64,000 nt of DNA from Rubrimonas sp036788415 (lineage in GTDB: Bacteria; Pseudomonadota; Alphaproteobacteria; Rhodobacterales; Rhodobacteraceae). The position numbers and the translations under genes were made by a program. The DNA lies in contig NZ_DAIQNN010000001.1 in NCBI RefSeq assembly GCF_036788415.1, positions 97,313 through 161,312 on the forward strand, in the 5' to 3' direction. Below are positions 35,596 through 43,530 of this stretch, in pieces (the first letter of the stretch is position 1; each line of letters begins with the position of its first letter). Under the pieces are notes generated by a model. That model worked only from the letters and a program-made list of their open reading frames with translations. It searched no databases and was not told the DNA's origin.

Positions 35596-35949
35596 ATGCC
35601 CACCGACGAGCACGACGCCCGGCTGCGGGACCTCGACGCGCGGATCGCCGCGCTGCGCGAGTCCAGGAAGCCGAAGCGCACGCCGGGGGCCGAGAAATTC
35701 ACCGCCGCGTCGATGGCGTGGCGGATGGTTCTCGAACTCGTGGTCGGCGTCCTGCTCGGCGCGGCGATCGGCTGGGGTCTGGATGGGCTGGCGGGCACGT
35801 TGCCGCTGTTCCTCCTGATCTTCGGGGGGCTGGGCTTCGCCGCGGGCGTGCGCACGATGATGCGCTCGGCTGCGGAGTTGCAACGGCGCGACGCGATGCG
35901 AGACGGTGGCGAGACGACGGCCGCGCGCGGCCCCGAAGCGAAGGACTGA
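35596..35949 (+). CDS. atpI: ATP synthase F0 accessory subunit I (AtpI-like)
   Basis: 117 residues from ATG 35596 with GGGAGAGG directly upstream. A charged N-terminus (MPTDEHDARLRDLDARIAALRESRK) precedes two transmembrane helices (WRMVLELVVGVLLGAAIGWGL and LPLFLLIFGGLGFAAGVRTM), the AtpI/Atp-operon protein 1 layout. It aids assembly of the c-ring. It is the first gene of the F0 operon; an in-frame upstream extension to 35524 would overlap the promoter and is rejected. Confidence 0.9.
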   Translation: MPTDEHDARLRDLDARIAALRESRKPKRTPGAEKFTAASMAWRMVLELVVGVLLGAAIGWGLDGLAGTLPLFLLIFGGLGFAAGVRTMMRSAAELQRRDAMRDGGETTAARGPEAKD

Positions 35950-35952
35950 CAG

Positions 35953-36696
35953 GTGGCTTCGAGCGAACCCGGCGAGATGCACATCGACCCCATGAGCCAG
36001 TTTCTGGTGAAGCCGCTTTTCGGCGGCGACATGGGGCTCTTCACCATCACCAATTCGACGCTGTGGATGGCGATCATCATCGGCGCGGTGTCTCTGCTGC
36101 TGATCGGCGGCGTGCGCTCGCGCGCGCTCGTGCCCTCGCGCATGCAGTCCGTCGCCGAGATGATCTACGGCTTCGTGCGCCAGATGGTCGTCGACATCGC
36201 CGGCGAAGAGGGGCTTAAATACTTCCCGTACATCTTCACCCTGTTCATCTTCGTGTTCTTTTCGAACCTGATGGGCATGATCCCCTATTCGTTCACGGTG
36301 ACCAGCCACATCGCGGTGACGGGGGTGCTGGCCCTGATCGTGTTCGTGACCGTGACGGTGATCGGCTTCCTCAAGCATGGCGTCGGGTTCCTCGGCTTCT
36401 TCTGGCCCAAGGAGGCGCCGCCGGCGCTGCGCCCGGTGCTGATGATCATCGAGCTGATCTCCTATTTCGTCCGCCCGATCAGCCATTCGATCCGTCTCGG
36501 CGCGAACATGCTCGCGGGCCACGCGGTGCTGAAGGTGTTCGCCGGCTTCGTCGGGCCGCTCGGGCTCGCCGGCGTCGTGCCCTTCGCGGTGATGGTGGGG
36601 CTGGTCGGCTTCGAGTTCATGGTCGCGGCCATCCAGGCCTATGTCTTCACGATCCTGACCTGCGTGTATCTCAACGACGCGCTGCACATGCACTGA
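35953..36696 (+). CDS. atpB: ATP synthase F0 subunit a
   Basis: 247-residue proton-channel subunit of F1F0 ATP synthase in the inner membrane. It begins at GTG 35953 with AAGGA upstream (ATG 35977 is an alternative). Conserved features: SQFLVKPLF near the N-terminus, YFPYIFTLFIFVFFSNLMGMIPYSF, and the essential arginine in PISHSIRLGANMLAGHAVLKVF. The last helix ends in YVFTILTCVYLNDALHMH. It follows atpI after 3 bases. Confidence 0.97.
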   Translation: MASSEPGEMHIDPMSQFLVKPLFGGDMGLFTITNSTLWMAIIIGAVSLLLIGGVRSRALVPSRMQSVAEMIYGFVRQMVVDIAGEEGLKYFPYIFTLFIFVFFSNLMGMIPYSFTVTSHIAVTGVLALIVFVTVTVIGFLKHGVGFLGFFWPKEAPPALRPVLMIIELISYFVRPISHSIRLGANMLAGHAVLKVFAGFVGPLGLAGVVPFAVMVGLVGFEFMVAAIQAYVFTILTCVYLNDALHMH

Positions 36697-36746
36697 CCGC
36701 GGGTCGGCGCGCGCATCTCCAGTCTTTCAACCTCAAGGAGCCTCCC

Positions 36747-36986
36747 ATGGAACTCGAAGCAGCGGCCGCCCTCGGCAAGTACATCGGCGCGGGTCTGGCG
36801 TGCCTCGCGATGGCCGGCGCCGGCATCGGCGTGGGCCATGTCGCCGGCAACTTCCTCGCCGGCGCCCTGCGCAACCCGGCCGCCGCCAAGGAGCAGACCG
36901 CGACGCTCTTCATCGGCATGGCCTTCGCCGAAGCGCTCGGCATTTTCGGCCTCGTCGTCGCGATGCTGCTTCTGTTCGCCGTCTGA
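36747..36986 (+). CDS. atpE: ATP synthase F0 subunit c
   Basis: 79-residue c-ring subunit with two transmembrane helices. The first has the glycine-rich packing pattern AGAGIGVGHVAGNF; the polar loop is RNPAAAKEQ; the proton-carrying Glu62 lies in GMAFAEALGIFGLV. A consensus AAGGAG ribosome-binding site (36735-36740) precedes ATG 36747, consistent with the high copy number required for the ring. I see no sodium-binding pattern, so it is taken as proton-driven. Confidence 0.97.
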   Translation: MELEAAAALGKYIGAGLACLAMAGAGIGVGHVAGNFLAGALRNPAAAKEQTATLFIGMAFAEALGIFGLVVAMLLLFAV

Positions 36987-37071
36987 GGCTGGCGGCCCGG
37001 CTCCATCCGGAGCCTGCCGACGGAGTTGGGTCGCGCGCAGGCGCGGCCCGTGACGATCCCGGGAGAGCGTG

Positions 37072-37605
37072 ATGGCGACTGAAGCCGGCGGCCACGGCGC
37101 CGACGCCGCTGCGAGCGGCATGCCGCAGCTCGATTTCAACACCTTCCCCAGCCAGATCTTCTGGTTGCTGGTGGCGTTGGTCGCGCTCTACTACATCCTC
37201 AGCAAGGTCGCGCTGCCGCGCATCGCGGGCGTGATCGAGGAGCGGCACGACGCCATCGAGGACGATCTCGACCGCGCCGGCGAACTCAAGCGCCGGGCCG
37301 CCGACGCCGAGCGGGCCTACGAGGCCGCGCTCGCCGAGGCCCGCGCCCGCGCCGGCGAGATCGCCGCCAAGGCGCGCGCCGAAATCCAGGCCGACGTCGA
37401 CAAGGCCATCGCCAAGGCCGACGCCGAGATCGCGGCTCAAGCCGCGGAAGGCGAGGCGCGCATCGCCGAGATCCGCGCCAGCGCCCTGCGCGACATCGAG
37501 GAGGTCGCCTCCGAGACCGCCGCAGCGCTCGTCGAGGCGATGGCTCCCGGCGCCGCGGCGCCCGAGGCGGTCAAGGCGGCGGTCGCCGCGCGCATGCAGG
37601 GCTGA
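37072..37605 (+). CDS. atpF': ATP synthase F0 subunit b'
   Basis: 177-residue peripheral-stalk subunit. One transmembrane helix (FPSQIFWLLVALVALYYILSKVALPRI, about residues 23-50) is followed by a long alanine/glutamate/arginine helix suited to the b/b' coiled coil. ATG 37072 is preceded by GGGAGAG. A separate b' gene beside b is typical of photosynthetic and related alphaproteobacteria. The N-terminal tail MATEAGGHGADAAASGMPQLD is the b' signature before NTFPSQIFW. Confidence 0.93.
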   Translation: MATEAGGHGADAAASGMPQLDFNTFPSQIFWLLVALVALYYILSKVALPRIAGVIEERHDAIEDDLDRAGELKRRAADAERAYEAALAEARARAGEIAAKARAEIQADVDKAIAKADAEIAAQAAEGEARIAEIRASALRDIEEVASETAAALVEAMAPGAAAPEAVKAAVAARMQG

Positions 37606-37614
37606 GGGGCGAAC

Positions 37615-38106
37615 ATGGCCATTCTTTACGACACCTACCTCGTCGTCGCGCTCGCCTTCCTGGGCTTCTTTCTCGTGCTGTGGCGCTACGGCGTCCACAA
37701 CATGATCTTCAAGTCGCTCGACGCGCGCGCCGATCGCATCCGCTTCGAGCTCGAAGAGGCGACGCGCCTGCGCGAGGAGGCGCAGAGCCTTCTCGCGAGC
37801 TACGAGCGCAAGCAGCGCGACGTCGAGGAAACCGCCGCCGCCATCGTCGCCCGCGCCAAGGAAGACGCGCAGATCGCCGCCGAGGAGGCGCGCAAGGCGC
37901 TCGCCGTCTCGATCGAGCGCCGGGTGAAGTCGGCGAAGGACCAGATCGCCGCCGCCGAGACCGCCGCCGTGCGCGCGGTGAAGGACCGCGCCGTCGACGT
38001 CGCCTCCGCCGCCGCCGCCGACGTGATCGCCGCCTCGATGACCGATGCCGCCGCGAATGCGCGCGTCGACGCCGCCATCGCCGAGATCGGGCGTAAGCTG
38101 CACTGA
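37615..38106 (+). CDS. atpF: ATP synthase F0 subunit b
   Basis: 163-residue peripheral-stalk subunit with an N-terminal transmembrane helix (YLVVALAFLGFFLVLWRYGVHNMI) and a long charged helix (ARADRIRFELEEATRLREEAQSLLASYERKQRDVEET). It is last in the F0 operon, 9 bases after b'. The F1 genes (atpHAGDC) are not in the window, as expected where F0 and F1 operons are separate. Confidence 0.93.
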   Translation: MAILYDTYLVVALAFLGFFLVLWRYGVHNMIFKSLDARADRIRFELEEATRLREEAQSLLASYERKQRDVEETAAAIVARAKEDAQIAAEEARKALAVSIERRVKSAKDQIAAAETAAVRAVKDRAVDVASAAAADVIAASMTDAAANARVDAAIAEIGRKLH

Positions 38107-38226
38107 CCGCAGCCGCGCCGGCGCCGCCGGGCGCGGGCGAGGTCGCCCTCCTGCGGCGCGGCGCGCTCTCGACTGCGCGGGGCGGGGCCGGCATGGTGCG
38201 GGCGTTTCCCCAAGCCGGACGCGCAG

Positions 38227-39171
38227 ATGACCGCTTCTCTCCGCAGTTCTTCCCCAGACCACGACCTGCTCGCGCAGTTCGAGGTCCTCCAGTCCCGTCT
38301 CGCCGCGCCGATGCACGCCCGCGACGCCGCCGAGGCGCTCGGCGTCTCCGAGGGCGCGCTGACCGAGGCGCGCCGCGCCTCCCCCGCCGCCGTCGCCCTC
38401 CGCGGCCCTGACGCGGCGAGCGGCTATGCGCGGCTGTTCGCGCGGCTGGCGGGGCTGGGCGCTGCGATGGGGCTGACGCGGAACGCCCATTGCGTCATCG
38501 AGATCACCGACGCCTACGCCGAACCGCGCGAAGCGGAGGGCGTCGCGGTGCTGGACGGGGCGCTCGGGATGCGGATCGACTGGCGGCGGTGGCGGGCGGC
38601 CTATGCGATGGCCGAGCGCACGCCGCATGGCGACCATCGCTCGATCCAGTTCTTCGACGCCTCGGGCGATGCCGTCCACAAGGTCTATTGCGCGCAGGAG
38701 ACCGACGCCGCCGGGTTCGAGGCGCTGATCGCCGATTGGTCCGACCCCGACGCTCCGCCCCGAACCTTCGATGCGCCGAGCCCCGCGCCCGCCGATCCCG
38801 AGAATGGCGAGACGTTGCGGACGCTCGGGCGCGGCGCGGCGCGCGCGCTGCTGGAGGGGGCGGCGCAGGCGGGGCTTCCAATACGCCTCGAAGTGGGCAG
38901 TTCTGGGTGCCTGCAGCGCTTCAGAGGGCGGGTGGAGACGATCAAGACCACCGGCGCCTGGCTCAACGTGCTCGACCCGCATGTGAATCTGCACATGCGC
39001 TGGGACCGGATCGCGGCGGCGCGCCTCGCGCGCGCGGAGGACGGGACCGAGCGCGTGGAATTCCGCGACGCGGGCGGCGCGCTGTTCTGCGTCATGGCCG
39101 ACGCCGCGACCGAGGCGGGGCCGTCGGCTGCGGGGTGGCGGACGCTGGCGGACGCGTTGCCCGGCGTCTGA
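38227..39171 (+). CDS. HemS/ChuS-like heme-handling protein
   Basis: 314 residues with the two-repeat layout of hemin-degrading factors. The first half contains GLTRNAHCVIEITDAYAEP, a DWRRWRAAYAMAE stretch and SIQFFDASGDAVHKVYC; the second contains RFRGRVETIKTTGAWLNVLDPHVNLHMRWDRIAAARLA, the HemS signature of residues that line the heme pocket. Family members bind cytoplasmic heme and release its iron or pass it on. It is somewhat shorter than the usual ~345 residues. No TonB receptor, HmuTUV transporter or Fur-type gene is near, so this copy is orphaned. It is 120 bases after atpF and on the same strand. Confidence 0.87.
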   Translation: MTASLRSSSPDHDLLAQFEVLQSRLAAPMHARDAAEALGVSEGALTEARRASPAAVALRGPDAASGYARLFARLAGLGAAMGLTRNAHCVIEITDAYAEPREAEGVAVLDGALGMRIDWRRWRAAYAMAERTPHGDHRSIQFFDASGDAVHKVYCAQETDAAGFEALIADWSDPDAPPRTFDAPSPAPADPENGETLRTLGRGAARALLEGAAQAGLPIRLEVGSSGCLQRFRGRVETIKTTGAWLNVLDPHVNLHMRWDRIAAARLARAEDGTERVEFRDAGGALFCVMADAATEAGPSAAGWRTLADALPGV

Positions 39172-39207
39172 CGGCTCTCGGCCTCGAACCGCTCGGACTG
39201 GCCGCGC

Positions 39208-39612
39208 TCAGACCGGAGGCGCGAGGTAGTCCGCGTCGGCGACCGGCTCCAGCCAGTCCGCCGTCGCGCCGCCGTCGGCTTCCTGAATGGCGAGATGGAC
39301 CATGCCGATCTCGGGGGCCGCGCCGTGCCAATGCTTCTCGCCCGGCGCGATCCACACCGTGTCGCCGGGGTGGATTTCGCGCACCGGCTCGCCCGCCTTC
39401 TGGACGCGCCCGACCCCGGAGAGAACGTGCAGCGTCTGGCCGAGCGGGTGGGTGTGCCAGTTGGTGCGCGCGCCCGGCTCGAAGGCGACGCGCAGCGCGC
39501 GGACCCGCGCGGGCGCCGGCGCCTCGATCACCACGTCCTGCCAGACCGTTCCGGTGAAATACTCTGCGCTCGCGCGGCGGCTGGGGCGGGCGGCGGGGGG
39601 GAAGATCTCCAT
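39208..39612 (-). CDS. Cupin domain protein
   Basis: 134-residue single cupin barrel from ATG 39612 with AGGAGC upstream. Cupin motif 1 is TNWHTHPLGQTLHVLSGVGRVQ with metal-binding histidines and a glutamine, and motif 2 is GDTVWIAPGEKHWHGAAPE. Close family members include manganese-dependent (R)-mandelonitrile lyase-like cupins and carboxymuconolactone decarboxylase-associated cupins; the substrate here is unknown. It is 22 bases downstream of pheA on the same strand. Confidence 0.88.
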   Translation of the reverse strand: MEIFPPAARPSRRASAEYFTGTVWQDVVIEAPAPARVRALRVAFEPGARTNWHTHPLGQTLHVLSGVGRVQKAGEPVREIHPGDTVWIAPGEKHWHGAAPEIGMVHLAIQEADGGATADWLEPVADADYLAPPV

Positions 39613-39634
39613 GGGGGCGCTCCTGTCGGCCGCG

Positions 39635-40486
39635 TCAGTCGCGGCCGCGGAAAGGCGAGGCGGGATAGACGCCAAGCACTTTCAGATGGTTGGTGAAAAA
39701 GCCGAGCTCCTCGAGCGCCAGTCGCACCGGCTCGGTCTCCGGGTGGCCCTCGATGTCGGCGTAGAACTGCGTGGCGGTGAAGGAGCCGTCGGTCATGTAG
39801 CTCTCGAGCTTGGTCATGTTGACGCCGTTGGTCGCGAAGCCGCCCATCGCCTTGTAGAGCGCCGCGGGCACGTTGCGCACCTGAAAGACGAACGTCGTCA
39901 TCGCAAGTCCGCCCTGCGGGTCGGCCTCGATCTTCTGGCGGCTCATCACGAGGAAGCGCGTCGTGTTGTGGGCGGCGTCCTCGATGTCTTCAGCCAGCAC
40001 GGCGAGACCGTGGATCTCGCCGGCGAGCCGCGAGGCGATGGCGGCGCGCTCGGGGTTCTTCGCCTCGGCGACCAGCGCGGCGGAGCCCGCCGTGTCGGCC
40101 CCGATGACGGGCCTGATGGCGCGGTCCTTGAGGAAGCGGCGGCACTGGCCGAGCGCGACGGTGTGGCTCTGCGCTTCGCGGATGTGGTCGAGCGCCGCGC
40201 CGGGGACGCCGAGCAGCTGGAGCCGGATCGGCACGAAATGCTCGCCGATGATGTACAGGCCGCTCTCGGGCAGCAGGTGGTGGATGTCGGCGACGCGGCC
40301 GTAGAGCGAGTTCTCGACCGGCAGCATCGCCAGCCGCGCCTCGCCGCCCTTCACCTTCGCGATCGCCTCCTCGAAGGTGGGGCAGGGCAGGGGCTCCATC
40401 TCGGGGAACACCTCGCGGCAGGCCTGGTGCGAATAGGCCCCGAGTTCGCCCTGAAATGCGATGCGGCGGGCGGCGTCTTGCGGCAT
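39635..40486 (-). CDS. pheA: Prephenate dehydratase
   Basis: Monofunctional prephenate dehydratase (prephenate to phenylpyruvate in phenylalanine synthesis), 283 residues from ATG 40486. The catalytic domain opens with RIAFQGELGAYSHQACREVFP and contains LAMLPVENSLYGRVADIHHLL and the catalytic-site stretch DAAHNTTRFLVM. The C-terminal ACT regulatory domain has NVPAALYKAMGGFATNGVNMTKLESYMTDG, containing the phenylalanine-binding positions. There is no chorismate mutase domain. An upstream frame extension is not family-like. Confidence 0.95.
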   Translation of the reverse strand: MPQDAARRIAFQGELGAYSHQACREVFPEMEPLPCPTFEEAIAKVKGGEARLAMLPVENSLYGRVADIHHLLPESGLYIIGEHFVPIRLQLLGVPGAALDHIREAQSHTVALGQCRRFLKDRAIRPVIGADTAGSAALVAEAKNPERAAIASRLAGEIHGLAVLAEDIEDAAHNTTRFLVMSRQKIEADPQGGLAMTTFVFQVRNVPAALYKAMGGFATNGVNMTKLESYMTDGSFTATQFYADIEGHPETEPVRLALEELGFFTNHLKVLGVYPASPFRGRD

Positions 40487-40730
40487 GGGCGCTCTCCGGC
40501 TACACGGCGCGCACGGCCGCATCCTGACGATCGGACGCGGTGTATACGGGTTGCCGCCAGAGCCGGAAAGGCCATATCGCGATGCGTGGGCGCGCGATGC
40601 GCGGGCGCGCGCTGCGCATGCGAAACGGCAGGCGCCGGCGGCGCCGGGACAACATTGCGGCGGCTGCGGCGCGCCGAACCATGACCCCCGACGCGAGCGG
40701 GGGCGCGTCAGGGAAGAGGTCTGCTCGATC

Positions 40731-41975
40731 ATGAACAGTTTCGAGATGAACAAGCTCTTCGGAGCCGGCGTCGGCGCGCTGCTGATGTTCCTGCTGATGG
40801 GCTTTTTCGCGGAGAGCATCTACGAGGTGAAGCCGCCGCGCACCGCCGGCTACGCCGTCGACGTCCCCGAGCCGGCGGCCGCCGTCGCCGAGGCCGAGCC
40901 GGAGCCGGAGGTCGACCTGCCGACGCTGCTCGCCGCCGCCGACCCCGCCGAGGGCGAGAAGGTCTTCCGGCAGTGCGCGGCCTGTCACAAGGTGCAGGAC
41001 GGCGCGAATGGGGTGGGTCCGCATCTGTGGGGCGTGATCGGGCGCGAGGCGCAGTCGGTCGAGGGTTTCCGCTATTCCGGCAAGCTCGCAGAAGTGGTGG
41101 ACGTCTGGACCTTCGAGGAGATCGACGCCTTCATCGCCAACCCCAAGGGTTACGCGCCGGGCACCTCGATGAGCTACGCCGGGTTGAAGAAACCCGAAGA
41201 CCGCGCCGCCGTGCTGGTCTATCTCAACGAGGCCGACGGCTCGCCCGAGCCGCTTCCGGCAGCCGAGCAGGCGCCGGCTGAGGAGGCCGCCGAGACGCCG
41301 GCTGGGGACGCAGCGGCTGAGGACGCAGCGGCGGAGGAGACCGAGGTGACCGAGGCGCCGACGGACGATGCTGCGGAGGATGCGGCAGCCGCCGAGGCGC
41401 AGACCGAAACGGAGGAAGCTTCGGCTGAGGCCGTCGCCGACGCGCCCGCCGAGGTCGCCGCCGAAGCGCCCGCCGATGAGCAGACGCCGCCCGCCGAGGA
41501 GATCGAGGTCGCCGCCGTGGAGCCTGCTTCCGAAGAGGCGCCCGCCGAAGCTGTCGCCGAAGCTCCCGCCGAAGCGGCCGCGGATGCGAGCGCCGGCGCG
41601 CTGATGGTCGGGCTCGACGCCGATTTCGCGGCGCTGCTCGCCGCCGCCGACCCCGAGGAGGGCAAGAAGGTCTTCCGCAAGTGCCAGTCCTGCCACCGCC
41701 TTGGCGAGGGGCAGAACGCGGTCGGCCCGTCGCTCTGGGGCGTGATCGGGCGCGACGTCGGGACGGCGGCGGGGTTCAGCTATTCCGACGCGATGGGCGG
41801 GTTCGGCGGCGCATGGACCTACGCCCAGCTCGACGGCTACCTCGCCGATCCCAAGAGCTACATGCCCGGCAACAAGATGTCCTTCGCCGGGCTGAAGAAG
41901 GCCGAGGAGCGCGCGGCTGTGATCGCCTATCTCAACGAAGTCGACGGGTCGCCGGAACCGCTCCCGGCGCCCTGA
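40731..41975 (+). CDS. Membrane-anchored diheme cytochrome c (cytochrome cy/c552-like, duplicated)
   Basis: 414 residues. An uncleaved N-terminal anchor (residues 8-27, FGAGVGALLMFLLMGFFA) is followed by class I cytochrome c domain 1 with CAACH at 82-86 and axial Met147 (GTSMSYAG). Next comes an alanine/glutamate/proline linker of about 115 residues (175-290), then domain 2 with CQSCH at 318-322 and Met383 (GNKMSFAG). The two domains are close repeats of each other. Single-domain versions (cytochrome cy, CycM) shuttle electrons from the bc1 complex to oxidases or photosynthetic reaction centres while tethered to the inner membrane. Here a second heme domain has been added by duplication. It is divergent from pheA over 244 bases without other genes. 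Confidence 0.93.
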   Translation: MNSFEMNKLFGAGVGALLMFLLMGFFAESIYEVKPPRTAGYAVDVPEPAAAVAEAEPEPEVDLPTLLAAADPAEGEKVFRQCAACHKVQDGANGVGPHLWGVIGREAQSVEGFRYSGKLAEVVDVWTFEEIDAFIANPKGYAPGTSMSYAGLKKPEDRAAVLVYLNEADGSPEPLPAAEQAPAEEAAETPAGDAAAEDAAAEETEVTEAPTDDAAEDAAAAEAQTETEEASAEAVADAPAEVAAEAPADEQTPPAEEIEVAAVEPASEEAPAEAVAEAPAEAAADASAGALMVGLDADFAALLAAADPEEGKKVFRKCQSCHRLGEGQNAVGPSLWGVIGRDVGTAAGFSYSDAMGGFGGAWTYAQLDGYLADPKSYMPGNKMSFAGLKKAEERAAVIAYLNEVDGSPEPLPAP

Positions 41976-42021
41976 CGGAACGGACTTGCGCCCCGCCATC
42001 GCGTTCTGCGCGGCGGGGCGC

Positions 42022-43464
42022 TCAGCCGCCGGACTTGCCGCGCGCCTCCGGCGCACGGCGCATCTGCGCTTCGAATGCGGGGGTGAGGAAGCCGCCTTCG
42101 CGCGCGCGGCGCAGGATTTCGTCGAGCATGGCCTGCGAGATGAACGGCGCGCCGGTCTCGACGCAGCGCGCCATCGCGCCGGAGTTGACCTCGCGCCAAT
42201 CCTCCCGCAGCGAAGCCGGCGACAGGCCGGGGACGAGGGCGATCGCATCCTTCGGGCAGTTCCGCGCGCAGGCGCCGCACTGGATGCAGAGCCCTTCGGC
42301 GAAATCGAGCGTCGCGCGCTCGGCTTCGGCGTAGCGGACCGCGCCGGTCGGGCAGACTTTCGCGCAGACGCCGCAGAGGATGCAGCTTTCCGCATCGACG
42401 GCGATGGCGCCCAGCGTCGCGCCGCCGGGCAGGGCGACGCCTTCGAAGCCCTCGGGTTCGAGCTGCGACAGCGCTGTCTGGAGCAGCGCGCGCTTGCCGG
42501 CGGCGGCGAGGGGCGGGCCGGCTCGCGGGGCGGCAGTCGCTTCGGCGTCGAGCGCCACCGCCGCGGCGCCGAGCCCGAACGCCTCGGCGATGATCGAGGC
42601 CGCCGCGGCCCGCGCCTGCAGCGTCGCCCGCTGGCGCGGCGGCGCGTCGGGGCCGAGCCCAAGAGAAACGCCCGCTGCGCCCTGCGCCAGCGCCGCGAAC
42701 CACAGCTCCTCGCCCAGCTGCGCGGCGGAAGTGAGCGCGAGGTCGCCGCCGGGGCCGACGCGGAGCGGGCCGGCGCCGGCCTGCGCCACGCGGTCGAGCA
42801 GGGCGGCGCGGCTCGGGTCGGCGACGCTCAGCGCGCCGGTCGGGCAGGCGAGCGCGCAGGTGGCGCAGCCCTGACACAAAGTCGGCTCGACGAGGATGCG
42901 CCCGCCCTCGGAGCGGATCGCCTCGGCGTCGCAGACGTCGAGGCAGCGCGAACAGGCGCGCGCGCCGCCCACGTCATGCGCGCAGATCGACGCGTCATAG
43001 GCGAAGTATTTCGGCTTGTGGAACGTCCCCTTCAGCGCGCGCGCCTGCGCTGCGACCGCCTCGGCGTCCTCGGGGCGGGCGCGCAGATAGCCCAGAGGCG
43101 GGATCGCGGCGGCGATGGCGGGCGCGGCCTGAAGGTCGATCACCACGTCGGCGGGGTGGGCGACCGGATGCGAGTCCGCGTCGCGCGCCACATGCGCCAG
43201 AAACGCGCCGAGCCAGCCCTTCAGCCCGGCGACCCGGCCGGGAATGCGGCGCACCGCTTCGGCGTCGCCCCCGTCCAGCCCGGGCGCGACCAGCGTCGCC
43301 TCGCGGTCGGGGCCGAGAAGGCGGGCGACCTCCAGCCCCTCCGGCCCGTCGGCGAGCACCAGAACGCGGTCCTCGGCGCGGTAGAGCACCCCGCCGAGCG
43401 GGGCGTCGCCGTCGCGGACGGGCGTCAGCCGGGCGGGGCAGCGTGCGTCGGGCGTCGGGGGCAT
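42022..43464 (-). CDS. 4Fe-4S ferredoxin-domain protein of the formate dehydrogenase/Moco cluster
   Basis: 480 residues from ATG 43464 (GAGAG upstream; GTG 43491 possible). It has four cysteine clusters: CSRCLDVCDAEAI, CQGCATCALACPTGAL, CILCGVCAKVCPTGAV and CIQCGACARNCPKDAI. There is an N-terminal non-iron region (about 1-160) resembling a dinucleotide or NAD-like module only in general composition. The cysteine pattern predicts an electron-transfer chain of several [4Fe-4S] centres in the cytoplasm. Position beside moeA/mobAB/fdhD suggests a role with a molybdenum formate dehydrogenase whose structural genes lie elsewhere. The gap to the MFS gene is 66 bases. Confidence 0.88.
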   Translation of the reverse strand: MPPTPDARCPARLTPVRDGDAPLGGVLYRAEDRVLVLADGPEGLEVARLLGPDREATLVAPGLDGGDAEAVRRIPGRVAGLKGWLGAFLAHVARDADSHPVAHPADVVIDLQAAPAIAAAIPPLGYLRARPEDAEAVAAQARALKGTFHKPKYFAYDASICAHDVGGARACSRCLDVCDAEAIRSEGGRILVEPTLCQGCATCALACPTGALSVADPSRAALLDRVAQAGAGPLRVGPGGDLALTSAAQLGEELWFAALAQGAAGVSLGLGPDAPPRQRATLQARAAAASIIAEAFGLGAAAVALDAEATAAPRAGPPLAAAGKRALLQTALSQLEPEGFEGVALPGGATLGAIAVDAESCILCGVCAKVCPTGAVRYAEAERATLDFAEGLCIQCGACARNCPKDAIALVPGLSPASLREDWREVNSGAMARCVETGAPFISQAMLDEILRRAREGGFLTPAFEAQMRRAPEARGKSGG

Positions 43465-43530
43465 TGCCAGCTCTCGCAAGTGTTTCCGCACGCCACCAAA
43501 CCACAGCGCCGCCGCGCCCGCCTTGCGCCC

